Part shown: piece after piece, positions 20,133 to 30,653 of the stretch | How the letters are laid out: the number at the start of each line of letters is the position of its first letter | Numbering within the stretch: the first letter of the stretch is position 1 | Assembly (NCBI GenBank): GCA_905182575.1 | Contig: CAJJCA010000026.1 | Coordinates: forward strand, 1-63,040 | Direction: 5' to 3' | DNA length: 63,040 nucleotides | From: an uncultured Flavobacteriaceae bacterium | GTDB taxonomy: Bacteria > Bacteroidota > Bacteroidia > Flavobacteriales > Flavobacteriaceae | Program-made: the position numbers and the translations under genes | Notes under the pieces: model-generated | What the model was told of the DNA's origin: nothing | Seen by the model: the letters and a program-made list of their open reading frames with translations, nothing else | Database searches by the model: none

Positions 20133-21732
20133 ACTCTCCGCTGAAGGGAGATTAAAATCATCTAAAGGGCTTTTTTGCTGAATTATTTTTTCAATTTCAT
20201 CCCACTTTCTAGGGGCAAAACCGGAAAGGTTTTTAGGTCCTTTTTTCGTTATCAAAATATCATCTTCTATTCTTATGCCTATATTCCACCATCTTGGATC
20301 GCAAGGACTGCCCTCAGGAATATAAATCCCAGGTTCAACAGTAATGATCATGTCAGCCGCCAAAAGACCATAATTTCCAGGATCGTGAACATCTAAACCT
20401 ATGTGATGGCTCACACCGTGGGGAAAGTATTTTTTGACTTCAGTTCTGGATTCTATAATTCCTAATTCAATCAAGCCCAATGCAATCGCATCGAAACTCG
20501 CCTTATAGATGTCAACAAATGAATTCCCAATTACAGCTGCCTGAATCCCTTTTTCTTGTGATGCATAGACAATTTCATACAACAAACGTTGGTCGGGTGT
20601 AAAGGTTCCTGTAGAGGGAATGGTTCGGGTAACATCGGCTGTATATCCGCTCAACTCTGCGCCCAAGTCCATTAAAACTAATTCATTGTTAAGTTCAAAC
20701 TTATTATTTTCAATATAATGTAATACACAAGCATTTCCTCCTGCACCAACGATGGAGGGATAACCTTGATCGGCAGCTCCATATTTTCGATATACAAACT
20801 CATGAATCCCCTGAATTTCCCGTTCACTCATTCCGGGGTGGATCGCCTTCATTACTTCCACCTGACCTACGGCTGAAAAAAAAGCAGCCTTCCGTATCAA
20901 TTCAATTTCCTCCTCGGTCTTAATTTCTCTTAAACCCTTCATAATTTGAGGCAATTTTTCTAAATCAAAGTTATAGTCCTTGATGGCAAATGCGGTTTTC
21001 TGTCTTATCTCATTGAGGACATCCAAATGAGAAGATTCGAGAAAATCTTTTAAAATTTGATCCTCTAACAATGAAGGATCCCGTGTGACGAGACCTTGAA
21101 GTTCACTTCTCAATGAATCAGCAGAGGATTCCTTAATATTTTTAATTTTCTGATATAATACATATTTCTTTCCTATCATAAATTTCAGGAAAATTGATCT
21201 TTTCTTTAAAGGATTTTTTTAAATCATAAAGATCATAAGGGTCAGCGGGATTGTCTCGCTCGTCATTTTTAAATTCAAAAAGTAAAACTTTATCAAAATC
21301 AGAAAAAACAGGTGTTTTACTTGAAAAATTAACTCGGGTATCGACCCGATCAAAACCCATTGACAAGGCTTCTTGGGGCGTGGTGTATTTTCCGTTCCAC
21401 ATTTCGTCAACAGGATCTGGGGAGCGGACAAATATTTTGTTATAAAAGATCCCTTGATCATCTTTTTGTGCTTCTTTATAAATCAACAGCACAGCGTTCG
21501 GTTCTTTCCAACCTGATAAATAATAAAAACTAGGATCTTGATGATAAACATAATTGACATCATTGGCTCGGTTTCTGATCGGAGCGCTAAAAAGAACAGC
21601 CACACTCGCTTCTGGCAGTTCCTTTCTAAATTCGTCTCTTTTGGATTTAAAAAAGTCTCGTGACAATTCAGTTACTTGTCCCATAATGATTAAGGGATAG
21701 CTCAAAAGAAGTATAAAAAAATATTTATTCAT
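20121..21732 (-). CDS. pepP: Secreted Xaa-Pro aminopeptidase (M24B), frameshifted
   Basis: A signal peptide (FFILLLSYPLIIMGQ) precedes an aminopeptidase P N-terminal domain and a pita-bread M24 domain. Metal ligands can be assigned: Asp in LMDLGAELSGYTADVTRT (two), His in PHGVSHHIGLDVHD, Glu in TVEPGIYIPE and Glu in IRIEDD. It releases N-terminal residues preceding proline. One frameshift falls at about 21165, between the two domains. The signal peptide points to the periplasm, where peptides are probably scavenged. Convergent with thrC and divergent from gcvT. Confidence 0.9.
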
Positions 21733-21795
21733 TTTACCTTTAATAAGTTCCTTTATTTCGAATAAAGAATGGTAAGACTTAATTTTTAAATGTAA

Positions 21796-21803
21796 TACTT
21801 TTG
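21796..21803 (+). promoter_or_regulatory. Candidate -7 promoter box for gcvT
   Basis: TACTTTTG matches TAnnTTTG, 15 bp before the gcvT start. The -33 region is not clear. No glycine riboswitch is present in the 85-bp spacer. Confidence 0.4.
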
Positions 21804-21817
21804 TTTAAAATTACAGG

Positions 21818-22906
21818 ATGAAAAAAACACCATTTTTTGATATTCACAAACAACTTGGTGCCAAGATAGCTGAATTTGGAGGTTATCAAATGCCCATCCA
21901 ATATACTGGTGTAAAACAAGAACATTTGACAGTAAGAAATGGTGTCGGAGTTTTCGACGTCTCCCACATGGGAGAATTTATTGTTGAAGGAGAAAATGCA
22001 TTAACTTTTTTGCAATACATCTGTAGCAATGATCTCAACAAACTGACTCCTGGAAAAGCGCAATACAACTATTTTCCAAACGACAAGGGTGGAATTGTTG
22101 ACGACTTGATTGTTTATCAATTGGAATCAGAAAAATATCTTCTCGTGGTAAATGCCTCCAACATTGACAAAGATTGGCAATGGGTTATGGCAAGAAATGA
22201 AGATTTTGATGCGGAAATTTATAATGTCTCAGATCAGATGGCACAACTTGCAATTCAGGGGCCAAAAGCCATAGCTGCCATGCAATGTCTTACTTCTTTT
22301 GACCTCATTAGTCTTTCTAATTATTCACACGTCACTGCTGATTTTGCAGATTATGAGGGTGTTTTAATCGCTACGACAGGTTATACAGGTGCTGGCGGTA
22401 TTGAAATTTATTTTAAACAATCGCAAGCCATAAAAATATGGACTGCCGTTATGGATGCTGGAAGGTCTTTTAACATTCAGCCCATCGGATTGGCTGCGAG
22501 AGATACCTTAAGGTTGGAAATGGGTTATTGTCTTTATGGTAATGAAATCAATGACACCCGCTCCCCTATTAGCGCGGGTTTGGGATGGATTACCAAAACA
22601 GAAACTGATTTTTTAAATGCTAAGCTTCATCAAAAAGCAATTGATGAAGGGACTCCCGAAAAGTTAATGGGTTTTGAAATTGAAACTCGAGGAATCCCAA
22701 GAACGGGTTATTTGATTTTTGATAAAAACCAACAACCCATCGGTCAGGTTACCTCAGGAACACAATCGCCTTCGCTTAATAAAGGAATCGGTATGGGCTA
22801 TGTCAAATCCTCTAATGCTCAGCTTGGGGAAACGATATTGATTAAAATACGGGATAAATTTCTTCCAGCCAAAGTGGTGAAAATGCCTTTTTATAAATCT
22901 AAATAA
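21818..22906 (+). CDS. gcvT: Glycine cleavage system aminomethyltransferase (T protein)
   Basis: 362 residues, full length for the family and intact. Conserved blocks are GVGVFDVSHMGEF near the N-terminus, the LVVNASNIDKDW segment, TGYTGAGGIEIYF, and AARDTLRLEMGYCLYGNE holding the folate-binding Arg and Glu. It transfers the methylene group from the lipoylated H protein to tetrahydrofolate, releasing ammonia. The lipoamide dehydrogenase needed by the same complex is encoded at 61.0 kb. Confidence 0.95.
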   Translation: MKKTPFFDIHKQLGAKIAEFGGYQMPIQYTGVKQEHLTVRNGVGVFDVSHMGEFIVEGENALTFLQYICSNDLNKLTPGKAQYNYFPNDKGGIVDDLIVYQLESEKYLLVVNASNIDKDWQWVMARNEDFDAEIYNVSDQMAQLAIQGPKAIAAMQCLTSFDLISLSNYSHVTADFADYEGVLIATTGYTGAGGIEIYFKQSQAIKIWTAVMDAGRSFNIQPIGLAARDTLRLEMGYCLYGNEINDTRSPISAGLGWITKTETDFLNAKLHQKAIDEGTPEKLMGFEIETRGIPRTGYLIFDKNQQPIGQVTSGTQSPSLNKGIGMGYVKSSNAQLGETILIKIRDKFLPAKVVKMPFYKSK

Positions 22907-22914
22907 CCAGTTTT

Positions 22915-23742
22915 TTGAAAAGAATTTTGATTTTAGGAGCCAGCGGATTCATTGGGAAATGCACTTTATAAAGAATTAAACTCTTATTATGACACCTTTG
23001 GAACCTACTTCAACATGAGAGGTTATAAAGACAATCGTCATTTCTTTCAATTTGATGTTAATGAAGGGGGGCTCGAAACCATCATCAAAGAAGTAAAACC
23101 AAAACTTATTATCTCCGCTTTGCGAGGACCCTTTGAGAGTTTATAGAAACCCACGAAATGTTGATCGGTTTAATAAAAAGATCGGACTGTCGTTTGGTTT
23201 TTTTGTCCTCTGCCAATGTCTTTGATACTTTTGAACATTTCCCTTCCTATGAATATGACAAAACTCTTTCGGAAAGTATCTATGGCCGTTTTAAAATCCG
23301 AATAGAGAACGATTTGATGCGCCTGCCGGCATCTAAATATGTATTGGCAAGGTTGCCCATGGTTTTTGGCAGCCAATGTCCCAGAATGGAAGAATTGGAC
23401 CTTGCTGTCCAACAGAATCAAGCTATTGAGGTTTTTCCCAATACCATCATCAATGTAAACAATGATGTAAAACTCTCTCAACAAATTCATTTCATTATCA
23501 ACCAAAAGCTGACAGGAATTTTTCACTTGGGAAGTACCGACTTGATTAACCATTATGAATTTATTAAAACTTTAACGGCGCGACGTTACCTAAAAACGCC
23601 TGTTTTCAAACAGGTCTATACCACAAACCAAATGCAATATTTGGCGGTCTTGACCAAAGAAAACAAGCTTCCTCCCAACCTGAATTTTTCCTATACCGAA
23701 GTTTTAGAAGACCTGACAATGTCGAGAAAGAATTTTATGTAG
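22915..23742 (+). CDS. RmlD-like NAD-dependent sugar epimerase/reductase (SDR), frameshifted
   Basis: The N-terminus reads LKRILILGASGFIG then NALYKEL, a Rossmann nucleotide-binding loop; one extra A near 22957 breaks the frame. A second break occurs near 23145. The active-site pair is YGRFK (YxxxK), preceded by a Ser-rich LVFLSSANVFD strand, and LARLPMVFG follows, as in dTDP-4-dehydrorhamnose reductase relatives. About 275 residues once repaired. The apparent start is TTG at 22915; an ATG may have been lost. The substrate is not assignable. It follows gcvT by 8 bp and probably shares its transcript. Confidence 0.7.
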
Positions 23743-23755
23743 TTCCTAATGTTTA

Positions 23756-23763
23756 TATCTTTG
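23756..23763 (+). promoter_or_regulatory. Candidate -7 promoter box for yebC
   Basis: TATCTTTG matches TAnnTTTG and lies 23 bp before the yebC start codon, leaving a leader of about 17 bases. Confidence 0.45.
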
Positions 23764-23785
23764 TAAACTTATTTTTGTCACCACC

Positions 23786-24509
23786 ATGGGAAGAGCATTT
23801 GAATTTAGAAAAGCACGAAAAATGAAACGTTGGTCGGCAATGGCCAAAACTTTCACCCGAATTGGGAAGGACATTGTGATGGCGGTTAAAGACGGAGGAC
23901 CTGATCCTGAAAACAATGCGCGATTGCGAGCTGTGATTCAGAATGCTAAGTCTGCCAACATGCCCAAAGATAATATTGAGAGAGGCCATCAAGAAGGCTT
24001 CGGACAAAAATACTGAAAATTATAAGGAAGTACTCTTTGAAGGTTATGCGCCGCACGGAATTGCCATCTTGGTCGAAACCGCTACGGACAACAACAACCG
24101 AACTGTGGCCAACGTGAGAAGCTATTTTAATAAAAACAATGGCAATTTGGGAACTTCAGGCTCTGTTGAGTTTATGTTCGACCGTACCTGTAACTTTAGA
24201 ATCCCTGCCGAAGGGATTGATGTGGAAAAAATTGAATTGGAGTTTATAGACTTTGGTGTAGAAGAAGTTTTTGAAGATGAGGATGGAATTTTACTCTATG
24301 CCCCTTTTGAAAATTTTGGTGCCATACAGAAGGAATTAGAAAACAGATCTCTTGATATTCTCTGCTCAGGGTTTGAACGAATTCCACAGATCACCAAACA
24401 ACTTTCAACAGACCAACAAGAGGATGTAATAAAATTAATTGAAAAAATCGAAGAGGACGAGGATGTGCAAAATGTTTACCATGCGCTTGGCATACAAGAG
24501 GAAGCCTAG
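23786..24509 (+). CDS. yebC: YebC/PmpR family protein (one frameshift)
   Basis: About 240 residues. It opens with [16 protein letters not shown] and the three-domain YebC/TACO1 pattern follows: [15 protein letters not shown], then [35 protein letters not shown] and a C-terminal acidic domain. Family members were described as transcription regulators and more recently as ribosome-associated factors that relieve stalling on proline stretches. One extra base near 23985 separates DNIER from AIKKASDKN. An independent short transcript is likely, with a promoter box upstream. Confidence 0.9.
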
Positions 24510-24869
24510 AATTATGTTTATTTTTGTCTTAAATTTTATGTGCAATATTCTACTAATGTATCAAATTACTTAAGATAATTGAAACAAGAGGTGTGATTGG
24601 ATAATAAAAAAATCCTGGAAACAAAACAGTTATTAACTTTACTCTTTCTGCTCTTGCCTCTGATGGAAATATTGATTACTTAGAATTAATTTATAAAACG
24701 GTACAATTTATGGAAATATCCTATAACCACCTGAAAGAAATTCTAAGTGATGCCTATAAAATTAAAAAAATTAAATTTACACAATCATGTCTCAACTCAG
24801 ATTAATTTAAAGCTAATAAATGGTGAAATAGATTTAATACAAAATGAACCCATAAGAGTATAAAAAGAG
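24510..24869 (+). pseudogene. Gene-poor stretch with TerB-like remnant
   Basis: No intact gene. A frame at about 24630-24790 reads TLSALASDGNIDYLELIYK followed by an ISYNHLKEILSDAYKI segment, which resembles the acidic helical core of TerB/DjlA-like domains (A-DGNID--EL-LIYK). It has no proper start and is followed by stop codons, so it is at most a decayed fragment. The rest shows nothing recognisable. Confidence 0.35.
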
Positions 24870-25582
24870 CATGCCCTAACAAAACATTCGAAGATGCCTC
24901 AATTCATTAGTGGATGTTGTTGATGAAATTATTGTGGTGGATTCCTATTCAACGGACGATACAGAAAAAATATGTAATGACTTTGATGTTGAGTTTTGTA
25001 AAAAAAGAATTTGAAGACTACTCCAATTCTAAGAATTATGGAAACTCCATGGCTAAACATCCTTTTATCCTATCTCTTGACGCCGATGAGGCAATATCCG
25101 AAGAATTAAAAGAATCCTTAGCGCTTGTGAAATCTAATCTTAAACAAGATGGCTACTCCTTTAATAGAAGAACAAACTATTGTGGGCAATGGATCTATCA
25201 TTGCGGTTGGTACCCAGATGTTAAGCTTAGGTTGTTCAGGAAATCCAAAGCAAAATGGGAAGGCAAAATCCATGAGAGTTTACAATTCTCTAGTGATAAA
25301 AAAGCGAATTTAAAAGGAGATTTATTACATTATTCTTATCCAAATTTAAGTCGTCATGCGGAAAAAATGGATTTTTTTACTGAAATGGCTGCAAGGGATC
25401 TCTTTGAAAAGAAAAAGAAAGTATCTACCCTAAAATTAATTGTTGCGCCAATGTTTGAGTTTTTTAAAAAATACATTTTATACAGGGGGTTTTTGGATGG
25501 TTATTATGGTTTTATTATTTTTATACACTTATTACAAGTTCTTCAAGTACTCCAAATTAAAAAACTTATGGATCGAACATAA
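24870..25582 (+). pseudogene. Truncated glycosyltransferase family 2 (KdtX/WaaE-like), broken
   Basis: The readable part begins RCLNSLVDVVDEIIVVDSYS then TDDTEKIC, continues after a frameshift near 25010 with NYGNSMAKHPFILSLDADEA (the DXD-type acidic motif), and ends with a hydrophobic KKYILYRGFLDGYYGFIIF segment typical of lipopolysaccharide-core GT2 enzymes. The N-terminal strand with the TYNEE motif is missing and no start codon fits, so the gene is truncated at the 5' end as well as frameshifted. It sits at the edge of the decayed zone. If the missing part is a sequence error it would be a functional LPS or surface-glycan transferase. Confidence 0.6.
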
Positions 25583-27140
25583 TTCGCTCAGTAACAACAA
25601 ATAAATGGGTATATCATTTTAAACAAAGTAAGTAAAACACCTCTTTCCTCCCCTAGAAATCCTCACCTCTAAATTTCAACGAATTTCGAAAATTTCAAAG
25701 TAATTTCGTTCAGGTCATCTGGAAGATGTGGTTAAAATAATTAAAAAAATGAGTATTAATAAAAAGTAATAATATTTCAAATACCCGGGAGTTAACTTAG
25801 AATTGATTCCATTTTTATTGAAATAATTTCAAATTTTAAAGAAAATTACTTATCATAAATTGATTAAAAAATTTCTATTTTGAAAAATAAAAAACTAAGC
25901 TTACCTCGACATTATTTACCCGTATTAACACTAAATTACATAAGTAATATACGACTTTTTATTGAATATACCAAATTTTAATGTTAAATAATTGTTAAGT
26001 TATTAAAATTAATTAAAACTAAAAAAGCTTCATGATTCTAAAAGCGAAAATCAAGGAGTTACCCTTGAGTACATGTATAATTTATTAAGTAAAAGTTAAG
26101 CAAAAAAAGAATTAAAAAAATAATGTAAGACGCGTAGCTATTAAAATCTATAGTCAATCAGAGATGAATTTAACTTTAGGGAAGAGTTTATTATTAACTG
26201 ATTCAAATGAAAGAACAACAACTATTTTAAATCAAAAACCAATATCTTATTTATGGTATTTATTATTAACTTTTATGGAATTTTACACTTATTAGACCAA
26301 CTCTTATGGTTTTATAGAAGAGTCTACTTCCAATCTAAGAGGGCTAATAATAGTACCTGGATTAGCTGCAAGGAATTTTATAACTGCAAATTCTGCCAAT
26401 AAAAAAATTCGAATCTGAACTCCTTGAGTTTAATGTAATTGATAGAGAAATAAAAAATGGAGAAACTGTTTATTGACTCATTGGAATAGTTTCAAACAAT
26501 TATGAATCTCTTAAATTAAAGATTGTGTAAAGCAACTTCTTTAATAAAAACCTGACAATAATTAATTGTTGTCTAATTCCGTAAAAATCATCCATAAATT
26601 GAATTTACTACGATCCAAAAAAAAATTCAACCAACTTGAATATTCCCAAAAATAAGCTTCATAAGAGGAATCAAATACCGCAAAAATCTTAATCAAAATT
26701 AAACACGAATAGAGAAAAAAAGAAAAAGAAGTTTATTTAGTAAAAACTAATCCTGAACTTATCAGTCTTCCTAAATATCAATTTGTGACACTAAGCGTTG
26801 AGGGGAATCAAAACGGAGAATTTTTTACTGAATGTATGTGACTTTATACACGATCTCATATACCATTAAAATGAACCTAAAAAACTCGATATTAAGCCAA
26901 AGGGTTCTTTGGATTGGACTGTCTATCCTTGTAAAAGGAATTTGGGATATTTAATGATAAGGAAAAGAATAACTTTACTGGACAAATCAATAAAAAAGAT
27001 TTGGTTTTGAGCTTATAATTCGGCAGCCAGACTTTATCAGTAATTCATACTTAAATAAAATGTTAGAACTGGCCAAAAATAAAAAATCACAACGGCTATT
27101 AGATAAAATTAAGAAATCAAACTAAGGAAGGTTTATTCTA
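25583..27140 (+). pseudogene. Decayed region with unidentifiable gene remnants
   Basis: About 1.55 kb without an intact gene, AT-rich and full of stops. On the plus strand 26164-26416 reads as one frame with a single stop (TLGKSLLLTDSNERTTTILN, then GLIIVPGLAARNFITANS), followed in another frame by ELLEFNVIDREIKNGETVY and LIGIVSNNYESLKLKI. Further right, EVYLVKTNPELISLPKYQF and KGSLDWTVY can be read. These look like pieces of one or two former proteins, but I cannot name a family. Unlike the frameshifted core genes, stops and shifts are frequent, so this is real decay. Confidence 0.45.
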
Positions 27141-27299
27141 ATGATGCGTATTGGAAGTTTTAACAATGAAACCATTAGTTTTTCCAAAATAGAAGAGTTC
27201 GCAAAGGGCAAGGGTTTAATCCGTAAATCAAAAATTCATCGAGTAAAAGTAACTGGAGCTGATCAGAAAAACTCAAAACTATTTTACGCTTTCAATTAG
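27141..27299 (+). CDS. Small hypothetical protein at the end of the decayed region
   Basis: A 52-residue frame: MMRIGSFNNETISFSKIEEF, then KGKGLIRKSKIHRVKV and a KLFYAFN end. It is basic, has plausible codon use and no recognisable domain. It may be the C-terminal remnant of a longer decayed gene rather than an independent small gene. Confidence 0.3.
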   Translation: MMRIGSFNNETISFSKIEEFAKGKGLIRKSKIHRVKVTGADQKNSKLFYAFN

Positions 27300-27362
27300 A
27301 AAACTAAAAAAAAAGATTGAGAGATTTATAAACTTAGGACAACAATTTGTCTGCAAAATAAT

Positions 27363-28034
27363 TCAACATACTTTCAACTTCATCAACTTCATTTGAGGGA
27401 GTAAGCCCGTCATTTTCTTTAAGTGTTTTGCGAAAAAAATATGATTATTAGACATCTCAAACAAGTTGGTTGCGAGCGAAAATGGATATTTAAATGCTGG
27501 GTTAATCTCACTTATAACATTCGACACTGATTCTGCCAAGTCCTTGTAACTTTTAAAAAAACCTTTTGAATTTTCATTGTCAACTTCTTTTGTGTGGTAG
27601 GTCTTGTTTCCCTCCGAAATCACAATTCCATGTAATTTACTTTCATTCACATAAGTGACACTCGGGTTTTCTTTGGAGGCGTAAACAAAAGAATGGATAA
27701 CTATTTTAAGCTTTTTTTTAGGATCTTCAACATTGATTGTATTAATCCCAATCAAGTAGCTCACCCATTCCCAATACCAGTTTACCAAAAAAAGAAGCAG
27801 CAAATGTTTGTTTTCAAAATAGCGATAAATAGAAGCTTCAGTCGAATTTATTTCTTCCGCTAACTTTTTAAAAGTAAACGATTCAAAACCAAACTTATCA
27901 ATCAACAGAATGCTGTGCTTGATGATGTTTCTGCCAAGCTTAGAATCTTGAGGTTCTTTTAAATACAAACCGTTATTCAATGATATTTTTATTTCAATGC
28001 TCATTACAACTAAGTGATTAAAATTTAATTTCAA
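27363..28034 (-). CDS. TetR/AcrR-family transcriptional regulator
   Basis: About 213-223 residues. The N-terminal helix-turn-helix reads KHSILLIDKFGFESFTFKKL and EINSTEASIYRYFENKHLLL, with the usual YRYF-K-LL recognition helix. The C-terminal ligand domain is not assignable. Start is either 28034 or, more probably, the second Met at 28004 (MSIEIKI). It is divergent from the SulP transporter gene with 121 bp between them containing a 26-bp inverted repeat, so it probably represses the transporter-carbonic anhydrase operon and perhaps itself. Confidence 0.85.
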   Translation of the reverse strand: MKLNFNHLVVMSIEIKISLNNGLYLKEPQDSKLGRNIIKHSILLIDKFGFESFTFKKLAEEINSTEASIYRYFENKHLLLLFLVNWYWEWVSYLIGINTINVEDPKKKLKIVIHSFVYASKENPSVTYVNESKLHGIVISEGNKTYHTKEVDNENSKGFFKSYKDLAESVSNVISEINPAFKYPFSLATNLFEMSNNHIFFAKHLKKMTGLLPQMKLMKLKVC

Positions 28035-28071
28035 TTCAAATATAATGAAGTTTAACAGTTTTTTATAATAG

Positions 28072-28097
28072 CAATACTATTATTTTAGAAAGTATTG
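28072..28097. promoter_or_regulatory. Candidate TetR operator in the tetR-sulP intergenic region
   Basis: Perfect 7-bp inverted repeat CAATACT-N12-AGTATTG, 26 bp in total, a typical operator size for a TetR dimer. It ends two bases before the putative sulP -7 box, so a bound repressor would occlude RNA polymerase. Confidence 0.5.
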
Positions 28098-28098
28098 T

Positions 28099-28106
28099 TA
28101 TATTTG
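28099..28106 (+). promoter_or_regulatory. Candidate -7 promoter box for sulP
   Basis: TATATTTG matches TAnnTTTG. It is immediately right of the 26-bp inverted repeat and 50 bp before the sulP start codon. Confidence 0.45.
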
Positions 28107-28155
28107 TTAGTGACTTAATAATGAATCATATCTAAAATTTGATAATTAATATTCG

Positions 28156-30007
28156 ATGGAAAAAACAAACGCTATTTTCAATTTCAAACATCTAAAAGGA
28201 GACCTGTTCGGCGGTGTTACTGCCGGTATTGTTGCATTGCCGTTGGCATTAGCATTTGGTGTGAGTTCTGGTTTAGGTCCAAGCGCTGGACTTTATGGAG
28301 CTATATTCGTTAGTTTTTTCGCTGCATTATTCGGCGGAACTAGCACTCAAATTTCTGGACCAACAGCTCCAATGACCGCCGTAAGTATGGTTGTCATTGC
28401 CGGTATTGTTGCAAGCTTCGAAGGAGATGTTTCTGCAGCATTACCCGCTATCTTATCCGGTTTTTCTTTTGGCTGGTTTGATGCAAGTTGGATTGGGGTT
28501 AATTGGCTTGGGAAAGTACATTAAGTATATCCCCTACCCTGTTGTGTCAGGTTTTATGACAGCGATTGGAGTAATAATTTTGGTTACTCAAATACTTCCT
28601 GTGGTTGGCTATTACCCAAAAGAAGATGTCGCATTTGTAGAAGATTTTAAACCTTATGCAGAGGAGGTTATTTTAGATAATATTCTAAAAGAAGAAGCTG
28701 GAGAAGGTATTTTAGTTTTAGAAGACTTTAATCAAACCATCAGGCGAGCAAAAAATATTACGGAAGAACAAATCCTTAAAGAATCACAAACGTTGGCCAG
28801 TAATGAGGCCTCTGGAGTTTTAGGTACGCTCAAAGTACTTCCAAGAGCATTGAATAATATCAACTGGCTAGAATTACTTTTGGCCCTAGGTACAATCGCC
28901 ATCATTTATGGTTTTAAGTACGTTACGAAAAAAATACCTAGCACATTGGTTGCACTGGTAGTCATGTCTGGAATTGCGATAGGTTTTGGACTTAATTATC
29001 GTTCAATTGAAGAAATACCTAGTGGTTTACCAATACCAAATTTTGGAATTTTTCAAGATTTTAATTTATCAAGTATTACACCATATATTTTTACCGCATT
29101 GACTTTGGCACTCCTGGGAGCTATTGATTCCCTGCTTACCTCAGTTGTTGCGGACAACATGACAAAAACAAAGCACAAGCCCAATAAAGAATTGATTGGG
29201 CAGGGTATCGGAAATAGTATCGGTGCACTTTTTGGTGGAATTCCTGGTGCAGGTGCTACCATAAGAACTGTTGTCAACATTAACGCTGGTGGGAAAACGA
29301 GATTGTCTGGGATGACTGCTGGGGTAATGCTTCTTCTAATTTTATTAGCCTTTAGTTCCGTTGCTTCTCAAATTCCAGCTGCTGTTTTGGCGGGAATTCT
29401 AATTACTGTAGGAATTGGGGTTATGGATTACAAAGGACTAAAAGCAATTCCTTACATGCCGCGTCCGGAAGTATTCATCATGATCGTTGTTTTGGTTTTA
29501 TCTTCTGTCTGGAACTTGGTTTATGCAGTGGGAATAGGATTGATAATCGCCTCACTGATGTTCATGAAAAAGATTGGGGATTTAACAGCAAAGAATTCTG
29601 ACGTAATTCCGCTGAACAAAGAAAAAGCATGGTCTGATGAAATTAATTTTCCTAAAAATTTAAAGGAGGAAGTCTTTATTAAGCACATAAATGGACCTTT
29701 ATTTTTCGGATCTACGAGTGATTTTCAGCAATTGATGAAGCAAATTCCAGAGACCGCTACGACCATAATAATTCGGATGGGGAAGATGACCTACATTGAC
29801 CAGTCTGGTCTCTATGCGCTAGAAGATGCTTTGGCTGAACTCTGTGGGCAGGATAAGAAAATAGTTTTGGTGGATGTTTTAGAACAACCTAAATACATGA
29901 TGGAACGTATTGATATTATTCCAGATTTAATAACTAAAGATCAAATATTTAAGAACTTTGAGGAAAGTTTGATTTGGATTAAAGAAAATGTAAAAGATAT
30001 TTATTAA
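28156..30007 (+). CDS. SulP-family anion transporter with STAS domain (one frameshift)
   Basis: About 617 residues. Ten or more membrane segments begin with DLFGGVTAGIVALPLALAFG, a SulP signature, and GLYGAIFVSFFAALFGGTST; GAIDSLLTSVVADNMT is a further SulP motif. A cytoplasmic STAS domain ends the protein (VFIKHINGPLFFGSTSDFQ to the Asp-Gln-Ser-Gly segment YIDQSGLYALED). Frame shifts at about 28457. Family members carry sulfate or bicarbonate. The carbonic anhydrase gene 10 bp downstream argues for bicarbonate. Confidence 0.9.
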
Positions 30008-30017
30008 ACAAATCGTT

Positions 30018-30647
30018 ATGAAAGCACAAACAAAAGAAACGCAAACAAGCATGACTCCTGAAAAGTCATTGCAAGAGTTGAAAGAAGGTAATAAAAGATT
30101 CCAAGCAAATCATAAGGCAGATAGAAACCTTAAGGAACAAGTTGCTGACACCAGTGGTGGGCAATATCCATTTGCAACGATCTTGAGTTGTATCGATTCG
30201 AGAGTGTCATCAGAATTGATTTTTGATCAAGGAATTGGAGATGTATTTAGCGCTCGTATTGCCGGAAACTTTGTAAATGATGATATTTTAGGTAGCATGG
30301 AGTTTGCCTGTAAGTTGGCCGGCACCAAACTTATCGTTGTCCTTGGCCACACCGCATGTGGAGCCGTTAAAGGTGCCTGTGACGACGCTAAACTAGGAAA
30401 GCTTACTGGAATGCTAGAAAAGATTAAACCTGCAGTAAATTCGGTTTCCGAACCTGAAGATCCTAATTTAAGAAATTCCTCTAATATCGAATTCGTGAAT
30501 AAGGTTGCTGAAAAGAATGTTCACTTAACGATTGACAAAATCAAAGCAGACAGTGAAGTACTCGCAGCGATGGTGAAAAACAACGAAATCAAGATTGTTG
30601 GTGGTATGTACGATATTAAGTCAGGAGCCGTAACTTTTTATGAATAG
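30018..30647 (+). CDS. Beta-class carbonic anhydrase
   Basis: 209 residues, intact. Zinc ligands are Cys in SCIDSRVSSE (with the Asp-Arg dyad) and His and Cys in LGHTACGAVKGA. It interconverts CO2 and bicarbonate. No signal peptide is visible, so it is cytoplasmic. It lies 10 bp after sulP and 6 bp before the DUF2490 gene, forming one transcript. It fits an inorganic-carbon supply role for anaplerotic carboxylation. Confidence 0.95.
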   Translation: MKAQTKETQTSMTPEKSLQELKEGNKRFQANHKADRNLKEQVADTSGGQYPFATILSCIDSRVSSELIFDQGIGDVFSARIAGNFVNDDILGSMEFACKLAGTKLIVVLGHTACGAVKGACDDAKLGKLTGMLEKIKPAVNSVSEPEDPNLRNSSNIEFVNKVAEKNVHLTIDKIKADSEVLAAMVKNNEIKIVGGMYDIKSGAVTFYE

Positions 30648-30653
30648 CCTTTT

